A stretch of DNA of 64,000 nucleotides from Apostichopus japonicus (Eukaryota; Echinodermata; Holothuroidea; Aspidochirotida; Stichopodidae): NCBI RefSeq assembly GCF_037975245.1, contig NC_092574.1, forward strand, positions 8,558,213 to 8,622,212, read 5' to 3'. Positions 1 through 12,310 of this stretch are shown here, piece after piece. The notes beneath the pieces are model-generated. The model was not told the origin of the DNA. It did not search any database and worked only from the letters and a program-made list of their open reading frames with translations. The stretch's first letter is position 1. Each line of letters begins with the position of its first letter. The position numbers were made by a program, and so were the translations under genes.

Positions 1-239
1 TCTACTTTCATTTTTTTCAATTCAAATGTTGACTTTATACCATGTTTTCCAAATTTTGTCGGTAGGATATACGAATATTCGATCTTAGACCTTGTGATCT
101 TTCATACATTTTTACAAAATTCAAATTTTGCCTGCTGTTCACTCAAAAGTTCCACTTACTCAATGTGATCAGCTTTAAGAAAATGTCAACCATTTTATTT
201 CAAAATTTCGGCTACTTTTATCCCGAAAATTCGACTTGG
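1..239 (+). repeat. Leader of repeat unit, copy A (left-truncated by window edge)
   Basis: This stretch is nearly the same as 12,702-12,975 and is partly shared with 20,185-20,250 and 41,588-41,640. In all copies it ends in the same short block, which contains TTTCGGCTAC and TCGACTTGGC, immediately before the 17-bp minisatellite. It is AT-rich and has no convincing coding content. Compared with copy B, about 35 bp is missing near position 118. It is the fixed 5' border of the repeat unit. Confidence 0.7.
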
Positions 240-3200
240 CACCCATTCACCCTGCACACTCAGCCACCATTCACACCCAGTCTCCCTGCTTACCCAGCCA
301 TCATTCACACCCAGTCACCACGAACACCCAGTCACCCTGCACACTCAGCCACCATTCATACCCAGTCTCCCTGCACACTCAATCACCCTGCACACCCAGC
401 CACCATTCACACCCAGTCACCCTGCACACTCAGCCATCATTCACACCCAGTCACCACGAAAACCCAGTCACCCTGCACACTCAGCCACCATTCATACCCA
501 GTCTCCCTGCACACTCAACCACCCTGCACACTCAGCCACCATTCACACCCAGTCACCCAGCACAGTCAGCCATCATTCACACCCAGTCACCACGAAAACC
601 CATTCACCCTGCACACTCAGCCACCATTCACACCCAGTCTCCCTGCACACCCAGCCATCATTCACACCCAGTCACCACGAAAACCCAGTCACCCTGCACA
701 CTCAGCCACCATTCACACCCAGTCTCCCTGCACATTCAGTCACCATTCACACCCAGTCTCCCTGCTTACCCAGCCATCATTCACACACAGTCACCACGAA
801 CACCTAGTCACCCTGCGCACCCAGCCATCATTCACACCCAGTCACCCTGCACACCCAGCCACCATTCACACCCAGTCTCCCTGCACACCCAGCCACCATT
901 CACACCCAGTCTTCCTGCACACCCAGCCACCATTCACACCCTGTCTCCCTGCTTACCCAGCCATCATTCACACCCAGTCACCACGAACACCTAGTCACCC
1001 TGCGCACCCAGCCATCATTCACACCCAGTCACCCTGCAGACCTAGTCACCCTGCACACCCAGCCACCATTCACACCCAGCAACCATTCACACCCAGTCAC
1101 CACGAACACCCAGTCACCATTCACACCCAGTCACTCTGCACACCCAGTCACACTGCACACCCAGTCACCTTGCACACCCAGCCACCATTCACATCCAGTC
1201 ACATTGCACACCCAGTCACCATGCACACTCAGCCACCATTCACACCCAGTCACCATTCACACCAAGTTACAATTCACACCCAGTCACCATTCACACCCAG
1301 TAACTCTGCACACCTAGTCACCCTGCACACCCAGCCACCATTCACACCCAGCCACCATTCACACCCAGTCACATTGCACACCCAGTCACCATGCACACCC
1401 AGCCACCATTCACACCCAGTCACCATTCACACCAAGTCACCATTCACCCCCAGTCACCATTCACACCCAGTCACTCTGCACACCTAGTCACCCTGCACAC
1501 CCAGCCACCATTCACACCCAGTCACCACGAAAACCCAGTCACCCTGCACACTCAGCCACCATTCACACCCAGTCTCCCTGCACATTCAGTCACCATTCAC
1601 AGCCGGTCTCCCTGCTTACCCAGCCATCATTCACACCCAGTCACCACGAACACCCAGTTACCCTGCGCACCCAGCCATCATTCACACCCAGTCACCCTGC
1701 ACACCCAGCCACCATTCACACCCAGTCTCCCTGCTTACCCAGCCATCATTCACACCCAGTCACCACGAACACCTAGTCACCCTGCGCACCCAGCCATCAT
1801 TCACACCCAGTCACCCTGCACACCCAGCCACCATTCACACCCTGTCACCCTGCACACCCAGCCACCATTCACACCCAGTCTCCCTGCTTACCCAGCCATC
1901 ATTCACACCCAGTCACCACGAACACCTAGTCACCCTGCGCACCCAGCCATCATTCACACCCAGTCACCATGCACACCTAGTCACCCTGCACACCCAGCCA
2001 CCATTCACACCCAGCAACCATTCACACCCAGTCACGACGAACACCCAGTCACCATTCACACCCAGTCACTCTGTACACGCAGTCACACTGCACACCAAGT
2101 CACCTTGTACACCCAGCCACCATTCACACCCAGTCACATTGCACACCCAGTCACCATGCACACCCAGCCACCATTCACACCCAGTCACCATTCACACCAA
2201 GTCACCATTCACACCCAGTCACAATTCACACCCAGTCACTCTGCACACCTAGTCACCCTGCACACCCAGCCACCATTCACACCCAGTCACCTAGCACTCA
2301 AAGCCATCATTCACACCCAGTCACCCTGCCCACCCAGCCATCATTCACACCTAGTCACACTTCACACCCAGTCACCCTGCACACCCAGCCACCATTCACA
2401 TTTAGCCACCATTCACACCCAGTCACACTGCACACCCAGTCACTCTGCACACCCAGCCACCATTCACATCCAGTCACATTGCACACCCAGTCACCATGCA
2501 CACCCAGCCATCATTCACACCCAGTCACAATGCACACCCAGCCACCATTCACACCCAGTCACCATTCACACCAAGTCACCATTCACACCCAGTCACAATT
2601 CACACCCAGTCACTCTGCACACCTAGTCACCCTGCACACCCAGCCACCATTCACACCCAGTCACCTAGCACTCAAAGCCATCATTCACACCCAGTCACCC
2701 TGCCCACCCAGCCATCATTCACACCTAGTCACACTTCACACCCAGTCACCCTGCACACCCAGCCACCATTCACATTCAGCCACCATTCACACCCAGTCAC
2801 ACTGCACACCCAGTCACTCTGCACACCCAGCCACCATTCACATCCAGTCACATTGCACACCCAGTCACCATGCACACCCAGCCATCATTCACACCCAGTC
2901 ACACTGCACACCCAGCCACCATTCACACCCAGTCACCATTCACACCAAGTCACCATTCACACCCAGTCACCATTCACACCCAGTCACTCTGCACACCTAG
3001 TCACCCTGCACACCCAGCCACCATTCACACCCAGTCACCTAGCACTCAAAGCCATCATTCACACCCAGTCACCCTGCCCACCCAGCCATCATTCACACCT
3101 AGTCACACTTCACACCCAGTCACCCTGCACACCCAGCCACCATTCACATTCAGCCACCATTCACACCCAGTCACACTGCACACCCAGTCACTCTGGACAC

Positions 3201-3322
3201 CCAGCCACCATTCACATCCAGTCACATTGCACACCCAGTCTCCATGCACACCCAGCCATCATTCACACCCAGTCACACTGCACACCCAGCCACCATTCAC
3301 ACTCACTCACCCAGCACTCACC
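240..3322 (+). repeat. 17-bp C-rich minisatellite, copy A (about 3.1 kb)
   Basis: The unit is CACACCCAGYCACCATT or CACACCCAGTCACCCTG, 17 bp, mostly alternating to give a 34-bp higher-order period, with patches of longer repeats (for example about 340 bp repeated near 2,160-3,300). Because 17 is not a multiple of 3, any forward frame cycles through all three phases and gives a 17-residue peptide period rich in His, Thr, Gln, Pro and Ser. Stops occur only where a unit mutates to CACACCTAG. Overlapping open frames of up to 440 codons in this block are therefore a consequence of the repeat and I do not call them genes. Confidence 0.95.
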
Positions 3323-3649
3323 GTCAATAACAATGTACAGTGGCAATTATAAAGCAAGTTGCCACTTTTGTTGGTTCATGTTACGAAACGTTGCACAGCA
3401 AGTTAATGCAAGTCCGTCTCGAAATCGATAAGTATCCCTCTCACATTTATGAATATCATGTCAAATTCAAAATATTCAGTAAAATTCCCTAACAACCAAA
3501 AATATGTTCCCTTCATCCTAAAATGTGTTCCCTAACATCCTTAACTTAGATATGCACTTGACACATTTGCGTTTATCCACTTCCAAAATATTTGCCCCCC
3601 TCCCCCCTCTTCCCTCAGGGTCTGAGTAAACATATGGATACGTATTCCC
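3323..3649. other. Noncoding spacer after minisatellite A
   Basis: This single-copy-like part of the repeat unit is shared with copy D (43,801-44,131); copy C keeps only about the first 130 bp (21,052-21,183). It contains a C-rich run near 3,595-3,612 and no supported gene. Confidence 0.6.
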
Positions 3650-3893
3650 TATGGCAAGCCGTTTTAACATTTACCTCTCTATTCTTCTAAAGTAGAATTA
3701 ATTCCACTTAAGTAGAATACAATTAAGCTTAAGTGAAATGAATTGCACTTAAGTAGAATACAATTAAGCTTAAGTAAAATGCATTTCTACTTAAGTGCAA
3801 TTCATTTCACTTAAGCTTAATTGTATTCTACTTAAGTGGAATTAATTCTACTTAAGTAGAATAAAGAGGTAAATGTTAAAACGGCTTGCCATA
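3650..3893. mobile_element. Fold-back (MITE-like) element, copy A
   Basis: The element begins TATGGCAAGCCGTTTTAAC and ends with the reverse complement of that sequence. Both ends carry the GAGGTAAATGTTAAAACGG block. Between them lies a series of palindromic CTTAAG/AATTAAGCTTAA words, so nearly the whole 244 bp can fold into one hairpin. The terminal TA on each side could be a TA target site as in Tc1/mariner-type elements, but no transposase is present. The family recurs at 21,184-21,386 (left end lost), 44,132-44,334 and 56,135-57,765. Confidence 0.8.
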
Positions 3894-4857
3894 ATTCCCG
3901 TCTTCATAATGCAATCGACGCAAATGAAGAGTGCGAAGGGGTTTATAGAAAGCTCAATCTGACTCTCGAAGACTTCGCATGCCATCCCCTCACCCCCACC
4001 CCCAAGACAAATCGAAGCACATGTCTCTCACCTGTACGGATATAGGCATCACATGAATTATTTTTTAGGTATAGGCTTCAGAGTGTCGACGAATACGTTC
4101 TGAAACGTGGTTCGAATAGTACAGTCTTATATATATTTCGAATATTTATATATTCTACATGCATCAATCAGCTAACATGTAAAATACTGAAGTATGAACT
4201 AAAAACAGTTATAAATACTAAAGATAAAATATGTCTTACAGCGCCAATGAAGCATACTAACTGATTGGGTAACATGACTAGGTAATCGATAAACTTCGAC
4301 GGCATCGCTTCTTCACGTCTACATGATTTTCGCGGTGGAATTAATTGGAACGAATGGGTCAACGAATCTCAAGTAATGTTAAGACAATGACGATTTATCA
4401 TCTTCACGGGAATATAGAAAATAGAGTCATTGGCTTTATCACATATTACACCGGTGGCCTTTAGTACCTAAAGGTGTGTGAGGGGGGGGGGAGGGGTTAT
4501 AAAAACTGAAATGGGAACCAATTTAAAAGTGTACCACCTGCCACGGATCTCAGTTTAACGAATTGGACGTCTAAGCTGGGATTCATGTGGTGGGTGTTGC
4601 AACGGGGTCCTAACCTTGCCCCCCCCCCCGGAAAATGAGATCATCCCAAAAGGTAACCTTTTGTAATCCTTATGTGCTTAATGTCCACCATCTCAAAGTC
4701 TTTGAAACAGGGTCCCCAAACATTTTTATTGTTGGAAGAGATTTCCCAGACTCTACATTCTACCCTCCCAAAAAATTATGTTACTTGAATGTTGTATTGC
4801 TTTTCATTATCTAGAATCCTACGGTGTACTCTTTCTTCATCGCCAGAACTTAAAAGC
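3894..4857. repeat. Noncoding body segment of repeat unit A
   Basis: This segment is collinear with 21,387-22,353 (copy C) and 44,335-45,290 (copy D), differing by scattered substitutions and by the lengths of the G run near 4,483 and the C run near 4,620. No coding frame is preserved between copies in a way that suggests a gene. Confidence 0.7.
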
Positions 4858-6050
4858 GTTGTAGTGCTGAGATTATACACACAACAGTTACTTACGATGT
4901 AGTATTGAAATAACATACAATGCAATGTAATGTTGAGATTACATTCAACAATGTAATGTTGAGATTACATTCAACACAATTACTTGCGATTTAGTGTTCA
5001 GATGACCTACAACACACTTACTTGTGATGTAGTGTTGACATTACATACAACAGTGACTTTCGATGAAGTGTTCAGATTACATACAACACTTACTTACGAT
5101 GTACTGTTGAGATTACATACAACACTTACTTGCAATGTAGTGTTTCGATTACATGTAACACTTGCTTACGATGTAGTGTTGAGATAACATATAACACACG
5201 CACTTGTAATGTAGTTTTGATATTACATTCAACATACTTGCGATCTAGTGTTCAGATTACATACTCCAATTACTTACGATGTACTGTTGAGACTACATGC
5301 AACACACTTACTTACGATGTAGTGTTGAGATTACATACAACACATTCACTTGTAATGTAGTGTTTCGATTACATGCAACACTTACTTACGATGTAGTGTT
5401 GAGATTTCATACAACACAGTTACTTGTAATGTAGTGTTTAGATTCCATACAAAACTTGCGATGTAGTGTTCATATTACATATAACAGTTACTTACGATGT
5501 AGTGCTGATATTACATACCATACACCTACTGACAATGTAGTGTTGAGGTTACATGCAACACTTACTTACGATGTACTGTTGAGATTACATACAACACTTA
5601 CTTGCGATGTAGTGTTTCGATTACATGCAAAATTTACTTACGATGTAGTGTTGAGATTACATACAACACACTTGCGATGTACAGTTCAGATGACAAACAC
5701 CACTTACTTAATTACGAGATAGTGTTTCGATTAGCCTATATACAACACACTTTCTTGTAATGTAGTGTTTCAATTAAATGCATCACTTACTTACGATATA
5801 CTGTTGAGATTTCATACAACACACTCACTTGTAATGAAGTGTTAATATTCCATACAACACTTGCTTGTAGTGTAGTGTTCATAATACATACAACAGTTAC
5901 TTGCGATATATTGTTGAGAGTACATACTACACACTTACTTCAATGTAGTGTCGGATTCCATACAAAACAATTACTTGCGATGTAGTGTTGAATTACATAC
6001 AACACATATCCTTGCAAAGTAGTGTTGAGATTATATATATACAACACTAA
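4858..6050 (+). repeat. 36-bp minisatellite, copy A (about 1.2 kb)
   Basis: Degenerate tandem units of about 36-38 bp carry the core CGATGTAGTGTTGAGATTAC followed by ATACAAC and ACTTACTT. Copy A is about 1.19 kb, while copies C (22,354-23,062) and D (45,291-45,992) are about 0.70 kb, so the array has changed in unit number. Short open frames inside (for example 4,984-5,187) only reflect the periodicity. Confidence 0.9.
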
Positions 6051-9000
6051 CTTTGGAAGTTTATTCTCCGTGCCTTGTTTAATGGTTAAGAATCTAACAT
6101 GTCCCAAATCATTTGACCTCCTCTCCTCCCGAATTCAAAACATTGAATTTAACAGCTGTCTGGTAGCAAGTTTTATCTACTGTAAACATCCATGCGTAAT
6201 TTCGTCATTGATCTGACATCGTTTTTGCGATTCTCTTTGATCACATACTCTTGACTCAGAACTCGAGCAGGTACTCACTATTGAAAATGTTGGCCATACC
6301 ATCCTTTGAAATGTGTGGTGTTGCCTCTTCCCCACCCTACCCCTCCAGACCCCCCCCCCACTTAGACTTAAACTGATGACAAACCTGTCTCAGGGCACTT
6401 ATAAGTCAATGTATTTCCCCCGCCCCTCTCCATGTTAGAAACTTCAAGAGGAGGAGGAGGAGAAGGAGAAGGAGAAATATAAGGAGGTTTTCCAAGGAGA
6501 AGCGGAATGAGAATAAAATCGCCACCCTTTATCAAACTTCCGAGAAAGTATTGTAATCGCCACAGCTTATTATGTCCGTTCACAGTTTACTTGAATCATC
6601 CTAAAATATTTGGTAATCTCAATACACATGAGAGTAAGAGCATTTAGGTCAGTATACTTTCGAGAAGAAATAAAAGTTGATACTTTTTTTTTAATTGTTC
6701 CAATTCCTGATCATGGTATTTTCTGATCTGAGAGTTTTACATTTATCAGTTTCTATGTTTTATAGACAGATTTAATAAACCTATATACAGAGAGTATTAC
6801 AAGATAAATTTGCAATCGCTTATCCTAACCCACCCTCATATTACTTAGTTACAGCTAACGAGGGTTAATTTATGTTTATTTAATTATTCCATTCCGTGGA
6901 TTCAAGACATATCGTCTCCTAAGATATATTTATGAATCACAAGTAAGTAACATCGAACATCCTACTACTATAATCTAGCACTAATGTTGCCTTATAATCG
7001 AATTACATAATACGTACGGTACCTTTACTGATAAATAACAGGAAAGCAATACTCACCGGTAAAAAATGATATTGGTCACACGAGGTTTGTTTTAAGGATC
7101 ATACAACAAACGCTCGGCACGATTAGGTCGTCTTTTTGAGAAGCTGTGGTGATTTATTGACGATCGCGCAACTCTTATACATGTTCAACTTCAGCGTATA
7201 GCATATCACACTTGTATTAACCAATCAAATCACTTCTGTGTAGTATCTAAGGATATGTATATATGTGGTACGAGCAATGCGTTAAGTAGGCCTATCGTGT
7301 ATTTCACCCGAGTAAACAACCATATGAATGCTATAGTTCTCAATAATAATAATACTTTAACGACAACAATGACTGACCTATTGATAACGGTGGTAGTGAT
7401 TAGGCAGATATTGACGAGTAAAAGGAAACACATATTAGGTTTAATTAAAGCCCGTATTGTACTTCATGCGTGATCATATCACAGAGCGTTGCACTCGATC
7501 TGCATGCCTTGTTGTGAAATTAGTAAATTTCAATAAACCCTCATTTCTGCTTGAAGGTTTTTCTGTCTTCGTAAATACTTTCGTGCCTTTGCTGTCAGTA
7601 GAGCAATTGAAGCAGATATCCGTATATAACTTTTCTCGCTCAAAGGAGCTGCGTCATCTTTCCCCATCATACGTTTGTCTGTAATCTCTGTGATCTCGAT
7701 AACGAAACATTTCATGGGATCTTACATGTCGTTTGTTGATAAAGTAGATAGAAGTAGTAGAAGAAGTACCCTACAATTCTTGTGAGAGGTCAAAGGTCAT
7801 TTCAGAACAGTAGAAATCAAAGGGCACGACATATAATAGGTTCAAGAAACTTGGATTGCTCTGCTACTAAGTCTCTGCACGCATACCCTATGATAATTAA
7901 AATTAACCCATGAAATGAATGGTAAAGATCACTTGAGCTCAGCAAAGGTCAAAGCCTGAAAAAAATTGTTAACACAACATTTCAAGATGACAAATTTTTA
8001 CAGCGTCTCCTTTTTTCCCTGCTGGTGGAGGTCCCTAAATGACAAAACTTTTGGTCGTCGCTTTCACAGTAACTTTTGGGAATTTATGAGACCCTCATTG
8101 CCGACGTCACAAGTTACTCCTGGTAACTATGCACCACGTAAAGCAATTCGTGATGTCGCAGAACTGAATGTGTGAGGTTCGTCTGTATCGTCGTCTTTGA
8201 AGTCCTTTACTGAGACGAGATATACTCGCAACGACAATCTCCACAGCCATCCGCTGGTATAGTCTATATACGAAAACTGGTGTCAGAAACAAAAACAAAG
8301 AAGAAACATACTCAACCGTTATGTCTTCAAATTCCATTAAAATAACCTGGATCAATGGAAACATGTCCAAGTCAGTCGATTTACTAAACCAAAGGGGACT
8401 GAGCTACCCGGAGTTTCGATGTAAACAAATGGAAGAATCCTACTATAGTGTCTCCATTGTTTCACCGGTGACATCAGAGTGAATAACGGCTAACGGTAGG
8501 CTATATCATTTAAGGGTGCATGTGAAGACCGTCGCGCAAAAAGAAACGTCTAATGCCGGTAATCTGACCTAGTTTCGAATGAGGTGTAACAGAAGTGTTG
8601 GACACACACCATCGATCCCAGAAAATACACACCACAGCTTGCTACCGTCGGTAATTATACACTAGTGTACAGTCTGTACATACAGCTACGGTCATTACCT
8701 ACAACACAGTGTACATAGCAACGATGGACATCTCAGGTCTAGAGAAAAGATAACAAGGTATCAGGTTTCATGACTGTCTGCATTTTGTAGCGACACGATA
8801 AAAACAAAATTTGACTTGCAAGCAACGGAAAGTTAACTTTTTTCAGATGGCCGCACGCTTCAATGCCTTTAACGTTAGGTTAGTAGACCTTCACTTAAGC
8901 CAAACCGGACTCCACACGTTCACCGCTGCTCATTCCACCGTATCAACAATGTGATCTTGTAACTTAAAGGATATCGATGTTGCAAATGTAAGCAGTAAGC

Positions 9001-9886
9001 ACTGTGTTTTCTTTTTTTCAAATAACAGCCTACGCCGTGGTTATGCATGCCTGGGGGCCATTATGACGATCAGATCTAGCCTAGGCGTACGTATATTGGC
9101 CAGCCTAACGTTTTCTTAAACCTTTTAAGGCACACTGCAACATTAATTAGAAGTATGTTTTACTCATTATCGAATTAAAGTTTTTATTATCATTATTATT
9201 TCGAGCATCTAACATAATTCACCTACATGTAAATCTACAATTTCCGCACTTTTTGTTGTTGTAAATCGTGTCATAACTAGAAAAGGCAAAGGTTAAGTTA
9301 CCAGATCAATATTTTGGCAGGAGCCAGATTCTCGTGAGCCATTCAAAATCGCTGCAGTGCAGTGGTGATGTGCGGAGTTTTCCGTGGATTTGGTATTTCA
9401 TTTTTTTAACTTGCAATTGGGGAAAGGGGTTTGTTTCTGTTCTTCACTTGGTTTCAAAACAACTTTGTTCGTCATGGCTGCATTGCAGTTATGTCAAATG
9501 GGGTTCCGTTGCCTACTTCAGTATTGAAAAAGTTGTCAGATGCTGGGGCATACACTCTAGTCCGTCGGATTGGGACATATAATGGCGGTCCCGGCAGCAG
9601 AAATGGGAGTGAATTCACACCTCTGCCTCGTTATCCTTTGAACACTTATCGAAGAGAGAAGGCTTGAAATAAGCCGGTGTTCATCTACGATCTAACACGG
9701 ATAGGGTCTCCAATAAGCTATTGTAAGGCTTCCTGATCCTTGGTCTCCAAACTAATCTGACTATGTAGTTATACATGGGACTACACGGTGATATGCATTG
9801 GTCAATGGTAGTATACTAGCCTACTGTAAGCCTATATATAACTAGAACTTTCATGTTTTGATTTCTGTTTGCAGCAAGCTTGAAAG
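6051..9886. repeat. Long noncoding body of repeat unit A
   Basis: This 3.8-kb stretch is collinear with 23,063-27,607 in copy C (which has an 881-bp insertion) and with 45,993-49,817 in copy D. It is also inverted at 39,321-41,590. It holds a purine tract near 6,449-6,478 (GAGGAGGAGGAGGAGAAGG), T-rich stretches and several 60-100-codon open frames. The frame around 9,431-9,667 is kept with a few replacements in the four copies, but the DNA itself is almost unchanged, so this is weak evidence of coding. I see no recognisable protein domain. Confidence 0.65.
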
Positions 9887-10096
9887 GTGATTGAAGCAGT
9901 TATCCTAGACCTACTGAACTTAATACTTCCCATTCTTGCATTTACTTATCCTACATTCAATGATATTGATGTAGAAGCCTTGGAACTTCTTTGTGAAGCG
10001 GACATAAAGTCGATGATACCAACAGTTGGGAAACGGGTAAATTTCTACGGAAATGAAAAAAAAAAAAACATGTTAAGTCCATGTGCTGCAATTTAA
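9887..10096 (+). pseudogene. SAM-domain-like gene fragment, copy A
   Basis: The open frame encodes a segment resembling the second half of a SAM (sterile alpha motif) domain: NDIDVEALELLCEADIKSMI, then a Gly-Lys-Arg pair of the type seen after the last helix in SAMD3-like proteins. The match is from family knowledge, not from a search. There is no ATG; an in-frame TGA lies just upstream (9,881-9,883), and an AG acceptor-like site precedes the frame, so it may be an internal exon (with TTTCTGTTTGCAG nearby at 9,862-9,874). The frame runs into an A-run and stops. Copies are at 49,818-50,027 and, cut short by the polymerase element, at 39,321-39,430 (minus strand). It is probably a relic exon captured in the repeat unit. 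Confidence 0.4.
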
Positions 10097-10157
10097 CCAT
10101 GGCATTGTTCAATTAATTTTAACCTAGGGATGCTAAATATATAATATAATAATAATA

Positions 10158-10159
<2 letters not shown>

Positions 10160-10240
<81 letters not shown>
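10160..10240. repeat. (TA)n microsatellite
   Basis: Pure TA dinucleotide tract of about 80 bp. The equivalent tract in copy D (50,092-50,138) is about 47 bp. Confidence 0.97.
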
Positions 10241-10244
<4 letters not shown>

Positions 10245-10297
10245 TGAGAGTTATAAACCCTCTCTTTTCATACTTTAATATGTCTTTACAATAAAAC

Positions 10298-10486
10298 ATG
10301 ACTCGTATAGGAAAAGAAAGTCATATTACTAACACGATCATAAAAGTTCTGTTACATAGTCATAGAGCAGATGGTAAATTCATGATCAAAAACATACTCA
10401 TAAATGTTGCTGTGCCAGTTCCATTTGTTCAAAAAGTAATATCTGAAGTCGAATTTTTATATGCTGCAGTTGTAAATGATCGTTAG
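10298..10486 (+). other. Unrecognised open frame in repeat unit, copy A
   Basis: A 62-codon open frame follows the (TA)n tract and lacks a credible ATG at its 5' end (ACATGACTCG lies one base out of frame). The same protein is encoded in copy D at 50,196-50,384. The sequence includes a hydrophobic run with VAVPVPFVQKVISEVEFLY. I do not recognise it. It may be an exon of the same relic gene as the SAM-like fragment about 200 bp upstream, or chance. Confidence 0.25.
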
Positions 10487-10500
10487 AGGGGTGTAACTGA

Positions 10501-10680
10501 ACTTTGAAAGATATAGATGGTGGTAGTTTTTCATCTAAGCAAAAATGTGCAGTCTGCGAAATGTATTTATGTACATTCAAAGAACAGGATATCAACAGGA
10601 CAAATACATTGAAGAAAACGGTGTATCAGCAATCGAAAAAATCGCTGCAAGGATGCTTTATTTCTCACACTGACAGGGTG

Positions 10681-10683
<3 letters not shown>
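10501..10683 (+). other. Cys-containing open frame (relic exon?), copy A
   Basis: The frame is open from just after a TGA at 10,498-10,500 to a TGA at 10,681-10,683, and it contains C-x2-C-x3-LC, then GCFISH about 35 residues later. This vaguely recalls the C-terminal Cys-rich region of piggyBac-type transposases, but the spacing does not fit well. It is present with the same frame in copy D at 50,399-50,581. No start codon is convincing. Low-confidence relic. Confidence 0.2.

Positions 10684-10728
<45 letters not shown>
10684..10728. repeat. (TA)n microsatellite
   Basis: TA tract of about 45 bp. The same tract in copy D (50,582-50,659) is about 78 bp, so it differs in length in the opposite direction from the first TA tract of the unit. 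Confidence 0.97.
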
Positions 10729-10730
<2 letters not shown>

Positions 10731-12310
10731 GGTGAGTAACTTAAAATTTTTTACTGCACTTCTCATTATACATTCAGCGAAAGTGTATGCTGTAGCTTTG
10801 ATTCCTTATCGTTAATAACTATAGGTGAACTCTTCCTACTTGTAAGATTTCGACTATTTATGTCTTCAGTTTTATGTCAAGATTTTTTAATGTTTCCAGG
10901 CCAATCAGCAATGACCACCTTTCCCATGGTTACTGTCTGGTTTGTTCCTTTGAGGTCAGTCCCGAACTCGATATTCTGTACCTCTTGTTGAATGTTCAAC
11001 TAATTGTGTTGTATCATGCATAGTTGGTAGAGTGATGCCGTTGGTCATCATATCTGTCGCCCTCTATTTTGCATAGGTTACATGACGTAATTATTACAGG
11101 TCACGTGATGTCTGCTCACTAGCTCAGCTGAAGCAGACCTCGAGACTTGTGACCAGTCTTCGCTCCCGTTCTGAATCGTTTGGTTCGGTAGTAGCCCTGG
11201 CTCCGACCATTGTGGTCGTACTTGTATCTGTTTTGTATTCGTCTTTTATACAAGTTTGTACGTATCGTTATAGGACTCTACTTCGGTATTGAGACCTCGT
11301 TTATGACCATTTTCGTTTAAGTACATGTTTTCTACCTATATATTATTGAGGGCTTCGATGTATTGTCTGTATCGTGTCTGATCATAGTAATAGTTTACGA
11401 AATCTACGCAGCGTTTGTTCTTTACTCGTTTATCTATGTGTTATATCTTTTGCATGTAATAGCGAGAATTAAGGCTCGTCGTTACTAACATACAACCATC
11501 CAAGCCGCATTTGTTTCCATACCACCACCAGTCCTCAGCAGGGAATATTTTAGACCCCCCAGAATCTTAGACTGAGTTAGCGTATACAGTATCTTATTTT
11601 GTCACCTTGATTTGTTGTACAGGATCTATAAACTTTCTTCAGGGTTGATGGTTAGCGTTGTTCATAGAGTAGATAGATAGGGCAAGCGAAAGATATGCCT
11701 TTTGTATTTACTTTATCTGGTATAACTGTCCGTAATTGCGTTCCATTGTTATTAACACGTAAAGGTAAATATATCATTTTGAAAGTTGTGACATTGTTTC
11801 AGTCGTTTGCTCTTTCTCAAATTTACAAAAGGAATGAATGCCATGGATGGGCTACCGGGCGAAATAAAATTATTAACAGCGGATATGCTGAATAATTGAT
11901 GAAAAATATCCCACTAAAATATATGATTTTGCGCTACTGAAAGGTAAAGCTCCAAACAATTATTCAACAATATTTGCCCACGCAATTGTCATATTTTTAA
12001 CCAACTTTCTCATCAAAACGTATGGATAGAAACCAAGTCAACGTGTTCCCCGAGTGTATGTAACATCCTATAGTGACACCAAAACTCATCGTCATTATTT
12101 CATTCTTTTATAACTTTCATTATATGACTCCATTTTACATAATATAAACAGATAAAATAATTCATACTTGTTCACAATGCAAGAAGAGAGCTCACCATTT
12201 GCGACTACATTTAGTGCGACTCGCCGTCTAAATATGCAGATACACGTATAATACAAGTCAGCTAATGACTACATAGCACTATATGTCCCCATGAAATCGT
12301 TCAGTAAAAT
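10729..12310. repeat. Noncoding 3' part of repeat unit A
   Basis: This is collinear with 50,660-52,190 in copy D. Copy A has small extra segments, such as about 50 bp near 11,835-11,885 that D lacks and about 12 bp near 11,145. I see no gene. At 12,311 the copy A sequence switches from the continuation seen in copy D and at 15,777-15,850 to the leader of the next minisatellite, marking a recombination junction. Confidence 0.6.

Noticed and set aside
165-3431. Long open frames of 160-440 codons in the 17-bp array (also at 12,893-13,272 and 42,801-43,441)
   Set aside because: They are generated by the tandem unit in several overlapping frames at once, with no codon bias, introns or non-repeat domains.
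4858-6050. A CRISPR-like array
   Set aside because: Units are contiguous degenerate tandem repeats without unique spacers, in a eukaryotic context.
6368-6583. 71-codon minus-strand frame with a Ser-Pro run (also 23,378 and 46,312)
   Set aside because: It reads the complement of a GGA/GAA purine tract, and tract length changes between copies.
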